Of a stretch of DNA of 64,000 nt, positions 27,517 through 37,517 are shown piece by piece. The position numbers and the translations under genes are program-made. The notes beneath the pieces were generated by a model. It saw nothing but the letters and a program-made list of their open reading frames with translations. It was not told the origin of the DNA and made no database searches. Source of the DNA: Coprousia sp963931435 (GTDB taxonomy: Bacteria; Actinomycetota; Coriobacteriia; Coriobacteriales; Coriobacteriaceae). The DNA is taken from assembly GCA_963931435.1 (NCBI GenBank), contig OZ007012.1, positions 1,178,001-1,242,000 of the forward strand. The letters are read 5' to 3'. Every line of letters begins with the position of its first letter. Within the stretch, counting starts at the first letter, position 1.

Positions 27517-27532
27517 AATGTTCAGCTCATAT
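27516..27532 (-). repeat. IS right inverted repeat
   Basis: CAATGTTCAGCTCATAT, the exact complement of the left repeat at 26011-26027. Its inner end touches the distal arm of the ribosome-site stem. Confidence 0.9.
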
Positions 27533-27811
27533 CGTCTTATACAGCTTCTCCTTGCAGAATGTGGATACACCCCCGAGCGATCAACCCGAAGGATGGGGAA
27601 GCTGCGCCACCCCTTGAGCGTCGTGCTTTGTTCATCACTTTGTTCATCAAGATCGAATGACGTTCTCATGAGCAAAGGTTTACTTCCGCTCCGTGCGCCT
27701 ATCGTCCACATGGGCACGATGCGCGCTTTCGATCATGGCGGAAACGATCCCGGCCGGCAGCCTTCCTTCTCAGGGTGACAACGTGTTGGTCCTCGAATCC
27801 AATGCCATGAG
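27533..27811 (-). other. Intergenic stretch between IS and rpoD terminator, nothing recognised
   Basis: About 280 bases with slightly lower GC than the neighbours and no credible coding frame, tRNA, repeat of the tRNA-Asn 3' end, or clear promoter. The short direct repeat TTTGTTCATCA is seen near 27625-27650. It is probably the original spacer that was downstream of tRNA-Asn before the insertion. Confidence 0.4.
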
Positions 27812-27848
27812 AAAGCCTCCCGTTCTCGTTGTCCAAGAAACGGGAGGC
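27812..27848 (-). terminator. Rho-independent terminator of rpoD
   Basis: A perfect 10-bp stem GCCTCCCGTT/AACGGGAGGC (27815-27824 with 27839-27848), read on the minus strand, is followed by TTTCTC. It lies about 50 bases after the rpoD stop. Confidence 0.8.
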
Positions 27849-27899
27849 GGATAAAGGCAGAGGGGAGGCTCGATGGCGATATGCCGATGGACGCGTGCC

Positions 27900-29234
<1,335 letters not shown>

Positions 29235-29267
29235 GAAGTCTCCCTTCCTTTTCCCACAGGACTCATT

Positions 29268-29276
29268 ACTTTAACA
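29268..29276 (-). promoter_or_regulatory. rpoD promoter (extended -10)
   Basis: TGT then TAAAGT on the minus strand, about 34 bases before the rpoD start, forms an extended -10 with no clear -35. It lies in the 102-base gap after dnaG, so rpoD can probably be transcribed independently of the long upstream operon. Confidence 0.45.
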
Positions 29277-29336
29277 CATCCCCATATACCCCAAACGCAC
29301 GTCATCAGACGCATGGAGAAACCGTGCGCCGGGGCC

Positions 29337-31349
29337 TCAGCGCGCTGCTTCGCGGGGCGCCTCGTCGGGGTTGACGAGGGTGGCGAAGGGGTCCGCCACG
29401 CCCTCGAGCATCCGCTCGAGCTCGCGGATGCGCGCCGCGCCCTGCGAAGCCGCGATCACGAGGCCCCGGCGCTCGTCGGCGTCCAGCCCGCGCCCCTGGC
29501 GCAGGCGCGCCTGGGCGGACTTGAGGCGACGGCGCTGCGTGTAGAGCTCGAGGGTGTCGAGCAGGAACTTGATGTTGACCTCGGTGGGATGCTTGCTCGT
29601 CACCGAGATGCTGCCCGAGGAGACGAGCTGGGCCGCCTCGGGGCACACCGCGCGCGCAGCCGCCATGACCTCGGCGGGCGGGGTGCCCGCCGGCGTCGCG
29701 AGCACGGCCCAGGCGATGGCCTCGTGGCGCGGGTCGACCCAGGAGATGTCCACGATGCGCTCGGCGAACGCCCGGAAGGCATCCGGGTAGGCGGTGAGCA
29801 GGGTGAGGAGCTCACGCTCGCTGCGCAGCGAGCGGCGCTCGAGCTCGGTGAGCACCGCGGGCGCGGCGTCCGGGACAGCAGACACGGAAGGCTCCTCAGG
29901 CGCCACCGCGCCCGCTGCCCCGTAGACATCGGGCGGCACCTCGTCGAAGGCGCCGGCCCCGTCCGAGGACGCGGACGCGGCGGGTGCGGGCGCACCGGCT
30001 CCAGCGCGGCGGACGCGGGCGGCCTCGCGCTCCCGCTCGCGGCCGCGCTGCGCCTCCTCCTCGCGCTGCACCTCGCGGAACACCCGCGCGGCGGCCGAGC
30101 GCACCGCCTCGACGTCGAGGCCCACGCGGTCCGCGATCTGGACGTAGTAGGTGTCGATCATGTAGCTGGCGCGCAGCGGGTAGATGAGACGGCAGGCATC
30201 CTCCAGCGCCTTCGCCCGCCCGCCGGGCGTGGTGAGGTCGCTGCGTTCCTCGAGCTTGCGGAACACGAAGTCGAGCAGCGGCTCGGCGGCGTCGAGCAGG
30301 GCGCGCAGGGCATCTCCCCCGCGCTCGCTCAGAAACTCCATCGGATCGCGGTCATCGGGCAGAACCACGCAACGCAGGTCGAGCGAATCGCTCTCGATGA
30401 ACTGGATGGCGCGCTCGGCGGCCTTCTGGCCCGCCGCATCGCCGTCGAAGAGGTAGATGATCTTCTTGGCGAACCGCGTGAGGGTCTTGACGTGGTGCGC
30501 GGTGAGCGCGGTGCCGAGCGTCGCCACGACGTTGCCGATGCCCGCCTCGTAGCAGGCGATGGCGTCGGTGTAGCCCTCCACCACGATGGCGGAGCCCTCG
30601 GCGATGATGGCGTCCTTGGCCCAGTTGAAGCCGTAGAGGTTGCGCTTCTTGTGGAAGAGGGCCGTCTCGGCGGTGTTGAGGTACTTGGGCTCGCCCGTCC
30701 CCATGATGCGGCCGCCGAACGCGATGCACTGCCCCCGCTCGTCGAAGATCGGGAACATGACGCGGTCGAAGAAGCGATCGACCATCCCGCCCCGGTCGCG
30801 GCGCAGCGCCACGTTGGCGTCGATCATCTCCTGCTGCGTGAAGCCCGCCTCCGTCAGATGGGCCACCAGGCTTCCCCGCCCCGGTGCGAAGCCCAGCCGG
30901 TAGCGGCGGCACACCGCCCCGCCCATGCCGCGCGAGGCGAAGTAGGCGCGCGGGCGGTCGTCCTTGCCGCGCATGAGCATGGTGTGGTAGAAGCGCGAGG
31001 TCTCCTCGCACACTTCGATGATGCGCGAGCGGCGCGTGCCGCGGCGGGCGCCCTCGTAGTCGTCGGCGATCTCGATGCCGGCGCGGTCGGCCAGGTAGCG
31101 GATCGACTCGGGGAACGAGAGGTTCTCGCGCTTCATGACGTAGGTGAAGCAGTCGCCCCCCTCCCCGCAGCCGAAGCAGTGCCATACCTGCGTAGCCGGG
31201 ATGATGTGGAACGACGGCGTCTTCTCGCCGTGGAACGGACAGCAGCCCCAGAACTCCTGCCCGCGCTGCTTGAGCTGCACCGTCTCACCCACGAGCTCCA
31301 CCAGGTCGGTCGCGGCGCGCACGCGGTCCTTGTCCTCGTCAGATATCAT
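29337..31349 (-). CDS. dnaG: DNA primase
   Basis: DnaG makes RNA primers for replication. The 670-residue product has the CHC2 zinc domain (CPFHGEKTPSF then CFGCGEGGD), and the TOPRIM core with VVEGYTDAIACYEAG and the metal-binding DGDAAGQKAAERA. An Arg/Glu- and Ala-rich linker leads to the C-terminal helicase-binding region. The ATG overlaps the ribF stop by 11 bases. Confidence 0.96.
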   Translation of the reverse strand: MISDEDKDRVRAATDLVELVGETVQLKQRGQEFWGCCPFHGEKTPSFHIIPATQVWHCFGCGEGGDCFTYVMKRENLSFPESIRYLADRAGIEIADDYEGARRGTRRSRIIEVCEETSRFYHTMLMRGKDDRPRAYFASRGMGGAVCRRYRLGFAPGRGSLVAHLTEAGFTQQEMIDANVALRRDRGGMVDRFFDRVMFPIFDERGQCIAFGGRIMGTGEPKYLNTAETALFHKKRNLYGFNWAKDAIIAEGSAIVVEGYTDAIACYEAGIGNVVATLGTALTAHHVKTLTRFAKKIIYLFDGDAAGQKAAERAIQFIESDSLDLRCVVLPDDRDPMEFLSERGGDALRALLDAAEPLLDFVFRKLEERSDLTTPGGRAKALEDACRLIYPLRASYMIDTYYVQIADRVGLDVEAVRSAAARVFREVQREEEAQRGREREREAARVRRAGAGAPAPAASASSDGAGAFDEVPPDVYGAAGAVAPEEPSVSAVPDAAPAVLTELERRSLRSERELLTLLTAYPDAFRAFAERIVDISWVDPRHEAIAWAVLATPAGTPPAEVMAAARAVCPEAAQLVSSGSISVTSKHPTEVNIKFLLDTLELYTQRRRLKSAQARLRQGRGLDADERRGLVIAASQGAARIRELERMLEGVADPFATLVNPDEAPREAAR

Positions 31350-32349
31350 CTCTCAGGCGCACCCCGGCTTCCCCATAGCGCTCACGGATGTAGTCGATGT
31401 TACCCAGAACGGTCGCGATGAGCTCATCGACCGAGTCGAAGACACGCAAGGGCCGCAGGAACTCGCAGAACGCGAGCGCCACATCGGCTCCGTAGAGATC
31501 TCCCGAGAATCCGAGGAGGTTGGCCTCGAGTGAGGCGGAGCGCGCCTCGTCGCGAAACATCGGGGACACGCCGACGTTGATCGCCGCGGGCCATGCGGCG
31601 CCCCGCGCCAAGGCGTAGCCGGCGTAGACGCCCTCGCCGGGCATCTGGCAGGCGGGATCCACCTCGATGTTGGCGGTGGGGAACCCCATGTCCCTCCCCT
31701 GTCCCCGCCCGCTGCGGACGCGTCCGCGCACCATGTGGTCGCGTTCGAGCTCCATGCGGGCGTCCGCGACGCGGCCCCGCGCGATCAGGTCCCGGATGCG
31801 CGTGGCGGATATGGGGACCCCCGCGTCCGAGACGAGTTCGTGGCCGAACACCTCGATGCCGCGCTCGGCGCACCATGCGGAGATGACGGGCACGGTCGAG
31901 GCCCCGTGGGCGCCGAGCCTGAAGTCGCTCCCCACATGGATCGCGCGGACCGGGCACACCGGGAAGAGCACGTCCTCGAAGAAGCGCGCATGGTCGAGGG
32001 CGGCGAGCTCGCGCGTGAACGGCACCACGATGACGCCGTCCACCCCCGTGGAGGCGATGAGCCGCAGGCGGTCGGCCGTGGAGAGGAGATGGCGCGCGGG
32101 ATGCGCCGAGACCACGCGGTCGGGATCGGGGTCGAACGTAACGGCCCAGCCGGCGACGTCGCGCGAGCGCGCGTCGGCGACGGTGCGCGCGAGAAGATCG
32201 CGGTGCCCCGCATGGACGCCGTCGAAGACGCCGATGGCGACGGCGCCCGGCGGCAGGGGGCTCCCGTCGAGCTCGCCGAGCCTCCACACGGGCGCCGCGG
32301 GCTCCGTGATGAGGAAGTCGCGCTCAAGCTCCGACCGATCGCGCATCAT
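31339..32349 (-). CDS. ribF: Bifunctional riboflavin kinase / FAD synthetase
   Basis: RibF makes FMN then FAD from riboflavin. The 336-residue product has the adenylyltransferase domain (GVFDGVHAGH at 40-49, GSDFRLG, SATRIRDL) and the kinase domain (GRDMGFPTANIEVDP). The start lies at ATGATG overlapping the truB stop (ATGA), so either ATG is possible. Its place after truB is common. Confidence 0.95.
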   Translation of the reverse strand: MMRDRSELERDFLITEPAAPVWRLGELDGSPLPPGAVAIGVFDGVHAGHRDLLARTVADARSRDVAGWAVTFDPDPDRVVSAHPARHLLSTADRLRLIASTGVDGVIVVPFTRELAALDHARFFEDVLFPVCPVRAIHVGSDFRLGAHGASTVPVISAWCAERGIEVFGHELVSDAGVPISATRIRDLIARGRVADARMELERDHMVRGRVRSGRGQGRDMGFPTANIEVDPACQMPGEGVYAGYALARGAAWPAAINVGVSPMFRDEARSASLEANLLGFSGDLYGADVALAFCEFLRPLRVFDSVDELIATVLGNIDYIRERYGEAGVRLRDDI

Positions 32350-33293
32350 GGGCGAACGCCTCCGATCCCCTGGGGAAACACGCTCGTCATGACGAGCCGC
32401 TCGCCCTCGCGCCTCACGAGGGCCCTGAGCTCGCCGTCGATGGCGAGCGCCGCGGACGCACCGTCGGCGAGCGCGGGCGCCGCCTCCACGCGCGCCACCG
32501 GGAGGGCGCGCCCGCAGAGCACGTCGTCGAGCGCCCGGGCGGGCGCGGACACGGCCGGCATGCCGAGTGCGCGGGCGGGATCGATGGCCCGCGCCGCGGC
32601 GCGGGCGGGATCGAGCTCGGTGGCGTCGAGGCAGTCGGAGAGCGTGACGCATCCCGACGAGGTGCGCCTCAGGCTCGAAAGGTGCGCGGCCGCGCCTATC
32701 GAGCGGGCGATGTCGCGCGCGAGCGCGCGGATGTAGGTGCCCTTGCTCACCGTGAAGGCCACGGTCCAGACCGGATCGTCCCCCTCGCGCTCCACGTCGA
32801 GCACGAGGGCGGCGCGCACGTCGATGGGCCGGGCGGCGAGCTCGACGTCCTCGCCGGCGCGGGCGCGCTTGTAGGAGCGCACCCCGTCGACGGATATGGC
32901 CGAGAACGCGGGCGGCACCTGCATCTGGGGGCCGACGAAGCGCGAGACGGCCTCGGCGGCGAAGCCGGGGTCAACAAGCTCGGGCGGGTTGGCCGCGCGG
33001 CGGCCCGGCTCGCCCTCGGCGTCATCGGTCGAGGTCTCCCAGCCGAACCGGATCCGGGCCAGATAGCTCTTCTCGTCGAGCGCGAGCCGCCCCAGAAGGC
33101 GCGTCGCCTGCCCCACGCCCAGAACCAGCACGCCCGAGGCGAGCGGGTCGAGCGTGCCGGCATGACCAACGCGCCGCTCGCCGAGGGCGCGGCGGGCGCG
33201 GGCGACCATGTCGTGCGAGCTGCAGCCGCAGGGCTTGTCCACGCCGATGAGGAGGTTGATCGCGCTCGGGGTGCGCCGTGCCACGGGCACCAC
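32346..33293 (-). CDS. truB: tRNA pseudouridine(55) synthase
   Basis: TruB makes pseudouridine 55 in the T-loop of tRNAs. The 315-residue product has the catalytic Asp D49 in GHAGTLDPLASGVL, with KSYLARIRFG and SKGTYIRALARDIA as further family motifs. It begins at GTG-GTG immediately after the nrnA stop. The C-terminal extension (about 220-315) is Ala/Arg-rich and less conserved, possibly a PUA-like tail. Confidence 0.95.
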   Translation of the reverse strand: MVPVARRTPSAINLLIGVDKPCGCSSHDMVARARRALGERRVGHAGTLDPLASGVLVLGVGQATRLLGRLALDEKSYLARIRFGWETSTDDAEGEPGRRAANPPELVDPGFAAEAVSRFVGPQMQVPPAFSAISVDGVRSYKRARAGEDVELAARPIDVRAALVLDVEREGDDPVWTVAFTVSKGTYIRALARDIARSIGAAAHLSSLRRTSSGCVTLSDCLDATELDPARAAARAIDPARALGMPAVSAPARALDDVLCGRALPVARVEAAPALADGASAALAIDGELRALVRREGERLVMTSVFPQGIGGVRP

Positions 33294-34337
33294 CTACCGA
33301 TCGATCGAGACGGCCTCGCAGCCGTCGAAGCCGACGAGGCGGGCGAGCATGGGGAGCGCCCGGTTGAGCGCGTCCTCGATGGAGCCCCGGCAGGTGAAGC
33401 CCGCCGCGGCGGCATGCCCTCCGCCGCCGAAGGCTGCGGCCACCCCGGAGACGTCGAGCGGGCCCTTGGAGCGCAGGTTGCCGCGGACGCAGCCGTCGCC
33501 CACCTCCTTGAGGAACAGGCAGACCTCGACGCCCATGACCGAGCGCACCACATCCACGAGGCCGTCGCACTCGTCCTGGGACACGCCGAGGCCCGTGAGA
33601 TCGGCCGCGCGGGCGTAGCTGCAGGCGACCTTGCCGGCGCAGAACGTGCGGATGCGCCCCATGACGAGGGACTCAAGGTGCAGGTACTCGATCCGCTGGC
33701 TCTGGTACACCTCGAGCGCGATGCGCGCCGGTTCTGCCCCGCAGGAAACGAGATGAGCGGCGCAGGCGAACGCCTCGGCGTCGGCGTTCTGATATTGGAA
33801 GCGGCCCGTGTCGGTCACGATGCCGCACAGAAGGCAGGTGGCGACGTCCGGCGTCACGGGTATGTGCGCCGCGCACAGAAAGCCGTCGATGAGCACCGCG
33901 GCGGCGGCGCTTCCCTCCCGGCGGACGGAGACGTCGGCGAACTCACGGCGCGAGGGATGATGGTCGAACGAGGCGACGACCCGCGCGCGCCGGGCAACGT
34001 CGGCAGCGTTCTCGAGCCGCTCGATCACCGGACAGTCGACCGCTATGAACAGATCGGGATCGCCCTCGTAGGCCGAGGCCGGCACGAAGGTGTCGGCGCC
34101 GGCGAGGAAGCGGTAGATGCGCGGGACCGGCGCGTCGTCGGCCAGAAGGCAGGCGACGTCCTTCTCGGGAAAGTGACGCCTGAGCGCGAGCGCCAGCCCC
34201 AGCACGGACCCCAGGGCGTCCCCATCGGGGGACGTGTGCCCTGAGATCGCTATGGTGTCGGCGCTCATGATGTGCGCGCCGATGCGCGCATGGAGGGGCG
34301 CGAGCTCTTCGAGGGGATCCCCGGCCGCGCTATGCAT
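33294..34337 (-). CDS. nrnA: DHH/DHHA1 phosphoesterase, NrnA-type oligoribonuclease
   Basis: NrnA-like enzymes degrade short RNA oligos and dephosphorylate pAp. The 347-residue product has the DHH domain (SGHTSPDGDALGS, AVDCP, SFDHHPS) and the DHHA1 domain ending in FGGGGHAAAAGF. The ATG at 34337 overlaps the rbfA stop by 8 bases and has AGGAGG 6 bases upstream. The rbfA-nrnA-truB order is typical of Gram-positives. Confidence 0.92.
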   Translation of the reverse strand: MHSAAGDPLEELAPLHARIGAHIMSADTIAISGHTSPDGDALGSVLGLALALRRHFPEKDVACLLADDAPVPRIYRFLAGADTFVPASAYEGDPDLFIAVDCPVIERLENAADVARRARVVASFDHHPSRREFADVSVRREGSAAAAVLIDGFLCAAHIPVTPDVATCLLCGIVTDTGRFQYQNADAEAFACAAHLVSCGAEPARIALEVYQSQRIEYLHLESLVMGRIRTFCAGKVACSYARAADLTGLGVSQDECDGLVDVVRSVMGVEVCLFLKEVGDGCVRGNLRSKGPLDVSGVAAAFGGGGHAAAAGFTCRGSIEDALNRALPMLARLVGFDGCEAVSIDR

Positions 34338-34740
34338 CCCGGGCCTCCTGCGTCGGGGCGGGCTCGATGGGATAGCCCTCCTCGTCCTTCTCGACGGAGA
34401 GGGTCTCCGGGACGTTCTCGAGCGCGCGGCTGATGCGCTCGGCCTCATCGGTCGAGCGGTCGATGCGGAACTCCAGCTCGGGCGTGACGCGCCAATCGAG
34501 CGAGCGAGCGAGCAGGCTGCGGATGCGGCCCTTGGCGGCGCCGAGGGCCGCCAGGACCTCATCGTAGCGGTCGCCGTCGCACGAGACGAACACGCGCGCG
34601 AACGAGCGGTCGATGGCGACCTCGACGCCCGTGAGCGTCACGAGGTCGAGCCGCGGATCTGAGATCTCGAACAGCAGGATGTACCCGAGCTTCTCACGCA
34701 GCTGCTCGGAGAGCCTGCGCGTTGCGGCGTTCTGCTTCAC
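34330..34740 (-). CDS. rbfA: Ribosome-binding factor A
   Basis: RbfA helps mature the 16S rRNA 5' end during 30S assembly. The 136-residue product has the KH-like core: RLSEQLREKLGYILL, DPRLDLVTLTGVEV, and RSLDWRVTPELEFRID. I chose GTG at 34740 (VKQNAATRR, with GGAGG 11 bases upstream) since longer frames run into infB. A short acidic tail follows the fold. Confidence 0.94.
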   Translation of the reverse strand: MKQNAATRRLSEQLREKLGYILLFEISDPRLDLVTLTGVEVAIDRSFARVFVSCDGDRYDEVLAALGAAKGRIRSLLARSLDWRVTPELEFRIDRSTDEAERISRALENVPETLSVEKDEEGYPIEPAPTQEARDA

Positions 34741-34757
34741 GGTGCGGACTTCCTCCC

Positions 34758-37430
34758 CTACTCGGTGCGGGCGACCTCGATGATCTTGTACGCCTCGAGG
34801 ATATCGCCGACATGGATATCCTGGAAGCGCTCGATCCCGAGACCGCACTCGTAGCCGGCCTTGACGCTCTTGACGTCGTCCTTGAAGCGGCGCATCGAGC
34901 CGAACACGCCGTCGAACACGACGACGCCGTCGCGCACGACGCGGACCTTGTCGTCACGGCTGATCTCGCCCTCGGTGACCATGCAGCCCGCGATGAGGCC
35001 AGCCTTGGGTACGCGGAAGGTCTCGCGGACCTCGGCGGTGCCGGTCTGGACCTCCTCCTCGGTGGGCTTGAGCATGCCGATGCGCGCCGCATCGATGTCC
35101 TCGATCGCCTTGTAGATGATCGAGTAGGTCTTGATCTGCACGTTCTCGCGCTCGGCGAGGTCGCGGGCCTTGGCCTGCGGACGCACGCCGAAGCCGACGA
35201 TGATGGCATTGGACGCGGCGGCCAGGATAACGTCGGTCTCGGAGATGGCGCCCACCGCGGAGTGGATGATGTTGATGCGCACCTCGGACTGATCCATCTT
35301 GCCGAGCGCGTCGGCGAGCGCCTCGATGGAGCCCTGGACGTCCGCCTTGACCACGAGGTTGAGCTCCTTGAGCTCGTTCTCGTTCATCTCGGAGAAGAGC
35401 GTCTCGAGCGTGACGTGCTTGACCTTGGACTGCTCCTCGATGCGGGCCTTGAGGGCGCGCTCGTCGGCGAGCTTCTTGGCGTCGCGCTCGTCCTCGAACA
35501 CGCGGAACTCGTCGCCGGCGACGGGCACCGAGTCGAGGCCCAGGATCTCGACGGCATCGGAGGGCTTGGCCTCGGGCTTGTGGTCGCCATGCTGGTCGAG
35601 CATGGCGCGCACGCGCCCGAAGCACGTTCCCGCGACGATGGCGTCGCCCACGCGCAGGGTGCCGCGGTTGACGAGCACCGTGGCGACCGGTCCGCGGCCG
35701 CGGTCGAGCTTGCCCTCGATGATGTAGCCCGAGGCGAACGTGTCGGGGTTGGCCTTGAGCTCGAGCACATCGGCTTGGAGCAGGATCGTCTCGAGAAGGT
35801 CGTCGATGCCGGTGTGGGTCTTGGCCGAGACGTTCACGAACATGTTCTGACCGCCCCACTCCTCGGGGATGACGCCGTACTCGACGAGCTCCTGGCGCAC
35901 GCGATCGGGGTTGGCGTCGGGCTTGTCGCACTTGTTGACCGCCACGACGATGGGCACGCCGGCGGCCTTGGAGTGGTTGATGGCCTCGATGGTCTGGGGC
36001 ATGACGCCGTCGTCGGCCGCGACCACGAGCACGACCACGTCGGTGATCTTGGCGCCGCGGGCGCGCATGGCGGTGAAGGCCTCATGGCCCGGGGTGTCGA
36101 CGAAGGTGATCTGGCGGCCGTTGATCGTGACCTGCGAGGCGCCGATGTGCTGCGTGATGCCGCCCGCCTCGTGCGCGGCGATGCCGGTGTGGCGGATGGC
36201 GTCGAGCAGGCTCGTCTTGCCGTGGTCGACGTGGCCCATGACGGTGACCACGGGCGGGCGCGGCTTGAGGTCGGCCGGATCGTCGTAGAACTGGAAGGAG
36301 TTCTCCTCCTCGGAGCTGATGATCTTGATCTGGCGTCCCAGGTCGTCGGCGACGAGCTCGACGAGGTCGTTGGACATGGTCTGCGTCATGGTGAGCGGGG
36401 TGCCCAGCAGGAACAGGCGCTTGATGATGTCGTTGGCAGGCACGTCGAGGGCCTCGGCGAGCTCGGCCACCGTCACGCCCTCGGAGACGCGCACGGCGTC
36501 GAGCTCCTCGACCGAGATGCCCTGCGCCTTGGCGGCCTCGAGCTTCTGCTCGGCGGCGGCAGCCTCGGCCTCGCGCTGGCGCTTCTCCTTGCGCTTCTTG
36601 CGGCGCCCGGTGGACTCGCGGCTCGCTTCCTCGACGGCGGCGCGGGCCTCCTCGAGCACCTTCTCGCGGCTGTACTCCTCGGCCTCGCGCGCCATGCGGC
36701 TGTAGCGGTCCTCCTCGACGTGGCCGCCGCGGCGGCGCTTGCCCTTCCCGCCCTTGTCCGGCGAGGGCACCTCGACGCCCGCGGGCATCGAGGGGGCGGA
36801 GGAGGTGCGGCGCGAGCGGGTCGGGGCGGCGTCGGCGGCGCCGGAGCCGCGGCGGTCGCGGGAGCGCTTGGGGCGCTCGGCGGCGGCCGACGCCTTGCGG
36901 GCGGCCTCGGCCTCCTTCTTCTCCTTCAGGACCACTTCCTGCGCGGCGATCTGGTCGAGGAGCGACCGGAAGCGCTGGCCCGAATCGCTCGCCGGCACGG
37001 CGCGGCGCTTGGCCTCGTGCTCGGCCTCGCGGGCGGCCTTCGCGGCGCGCTCGCGCGCCTCGCGCTCGGCCGCCGCGGCAGCGGCGCGGGCGGTCTCCTC
37101 GGCCGCGAGGGCGGCCTGCGACAGGCGGCGCTCCTCCTCGCGACGGGCCTCGGCGGCAAGGCGGGCGGCCTCCTCCTCGGCGCGGCGGGCGGCCTCCTCG
37201 GCCGCGGCGGCCTGCTCCTCGGCGCGGCGGGCCTGCTCGATCTCGGCAGCGCGGGCCTCGAGCACGGGCGCGAGCTTCTTGCGCACCAGGTTGACGTAGA
37301 CGTCCTCAAGGGCCGAGGACGGGGTCTTCGCGGGGATCTTCATCTCTTCCAAGTGGGCCATGAGCTCCTTGGAGGTCATTCCGAATTCTTTGGCAAGGCT
37401 GGAAACGCGGGTTTTCGCCATTTGCCTCAT
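34758..37430 (-). CDS. infB: Translation initiation factor IF-2
   Basis: IF-2 places initiator tRNA on the 30S subunit with GTP. The roughly 890-residue product has an IF2_N domain (TRVSSLAKEFGMTSKELMAHL) and a long Ala/Glu/Arg-rich helical linker (about 60-170). A Lys/Arg-rich stretch and a second IF2_N (VTVAELAEALDVPANDIIK) precede the G domain with GHVDHGKT, DTPGHEAF and NKCDKP. The C-terminal initiator-tRNA domains follow. ATG at 37430 (AGAGG 6 bases upstream) is preferred; ATG at 37421 is possible. Confidence 0.97.
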   Translation of the reverse strand: MRQMAKTRVSSLAKEFGMTSKELMAHLEEMKIPAKTPSSALEDVYVNLVRKKLAPVLEARAAEIEQARRAEEQAAAAEEAARRAEEEAARLAAEARREEERRLSQAALAAEETARAAAAAAEREARERAAKAAREAEHEAKRRAVPASDSGQRFRSLLDQIAAQEVVLKEKKEAEAARKASAAAERPKRSRDRRGSGAADAAPTRSRRTSSAPSMPAGVEVPSPDKGGKGKRRRGGHVEEDRYSRMAREAEEYSREKVLEEARAAVEEASRESTGRRKKRKEKRQREAEAAAAEQKLEAAKAQGISVEELDAVRVSEGVTVAELAEALDVPANDIIKRLFLLGTPLTMTQTMSNDLVELVADDLGRQIKIISSEEENSFQFYDDPADLKPRPPVVTVMGHVDHGKTSLLDAIRHTGIAAHEAGGITQHIGASQVTINGRQITFVDTPGHEAFTAMRARGAKITDVVVLVVAADDGVMPQTIEAINHSKAAGVPIVVAVNKCDKPDANPDRVRQELVEYGVIPEEWGGQNMFVNVSAKTHTGIDDLLETILLQADVLELKANPDTFASGYIIEGKLDRGRGPVATVLVNRGTLRVGDAIVAGTCFGRVRAMLDQHGDHKPEAKPSDAVEILGLDSVPVAGDEFRVFEDERDAKKLADERALKARIEEQSKVKHVTLETLFSEMNENELKELNLVVKADVQGSIEALADALGKMDQSEVRINIIHSAVGAISETDVILAAASNAIIVGFGVRPQAKARDLAERENVQIKTYSIIYKAIEDIDAARIGMLKPTEEEVQTGTAEVRETFRVPKAGLIAGCMVTEGEISRDDKVRVVRDGVVVFDGVFGSMRRFKDDVKSVKAGYECGLGIERFQDIHVGDILEAYKIIEVARTE

Positions 37431-37517
37431 CACCTACCTCTCGGGCGCGCAGCGCGCACCTCATCGCAGCACCAATCGAGCACGCTTAAGGGTTCGCCGC
37501 GGACGCGGCGCCGCGCG

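Larger units (their letters stand above)
26011..27532 (-). mobile_element. IS110 family element, IS1111-type
   Basis: A 17-bp perfect inverted repeat bounds a single transposase gene: ATATGAGCTGAACATTG at 26011-26027 and its complement at 27516-27532. The non-coding part is longer at the transposase 3' side (about 290 bases) than at the 5' side (about 90 bases), and inverted repeats are present. Both traits mark the IS1111 group within IS110. In that group the repeats are often subterminal, so the true ends may lie a few bases outside. No target duplication is evident, as expected for IS110. It sits between the tRNA-Asn terminator and rpoD. Confidence 0.85.

Noticed and set aside
26061..27518. 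Second long frame across the IS transposase
   Set aside because: It runs in another frame of the transposase gene, is Arg/Gly-rich without domains, and crosses the IS non-coding region.
27533..27811. Integrase attachment repeat of tRNA-Asn (att site)
   Set aside because: No copy of the tRNA 3' end was found beyond the IS, and no integrase gene is present.
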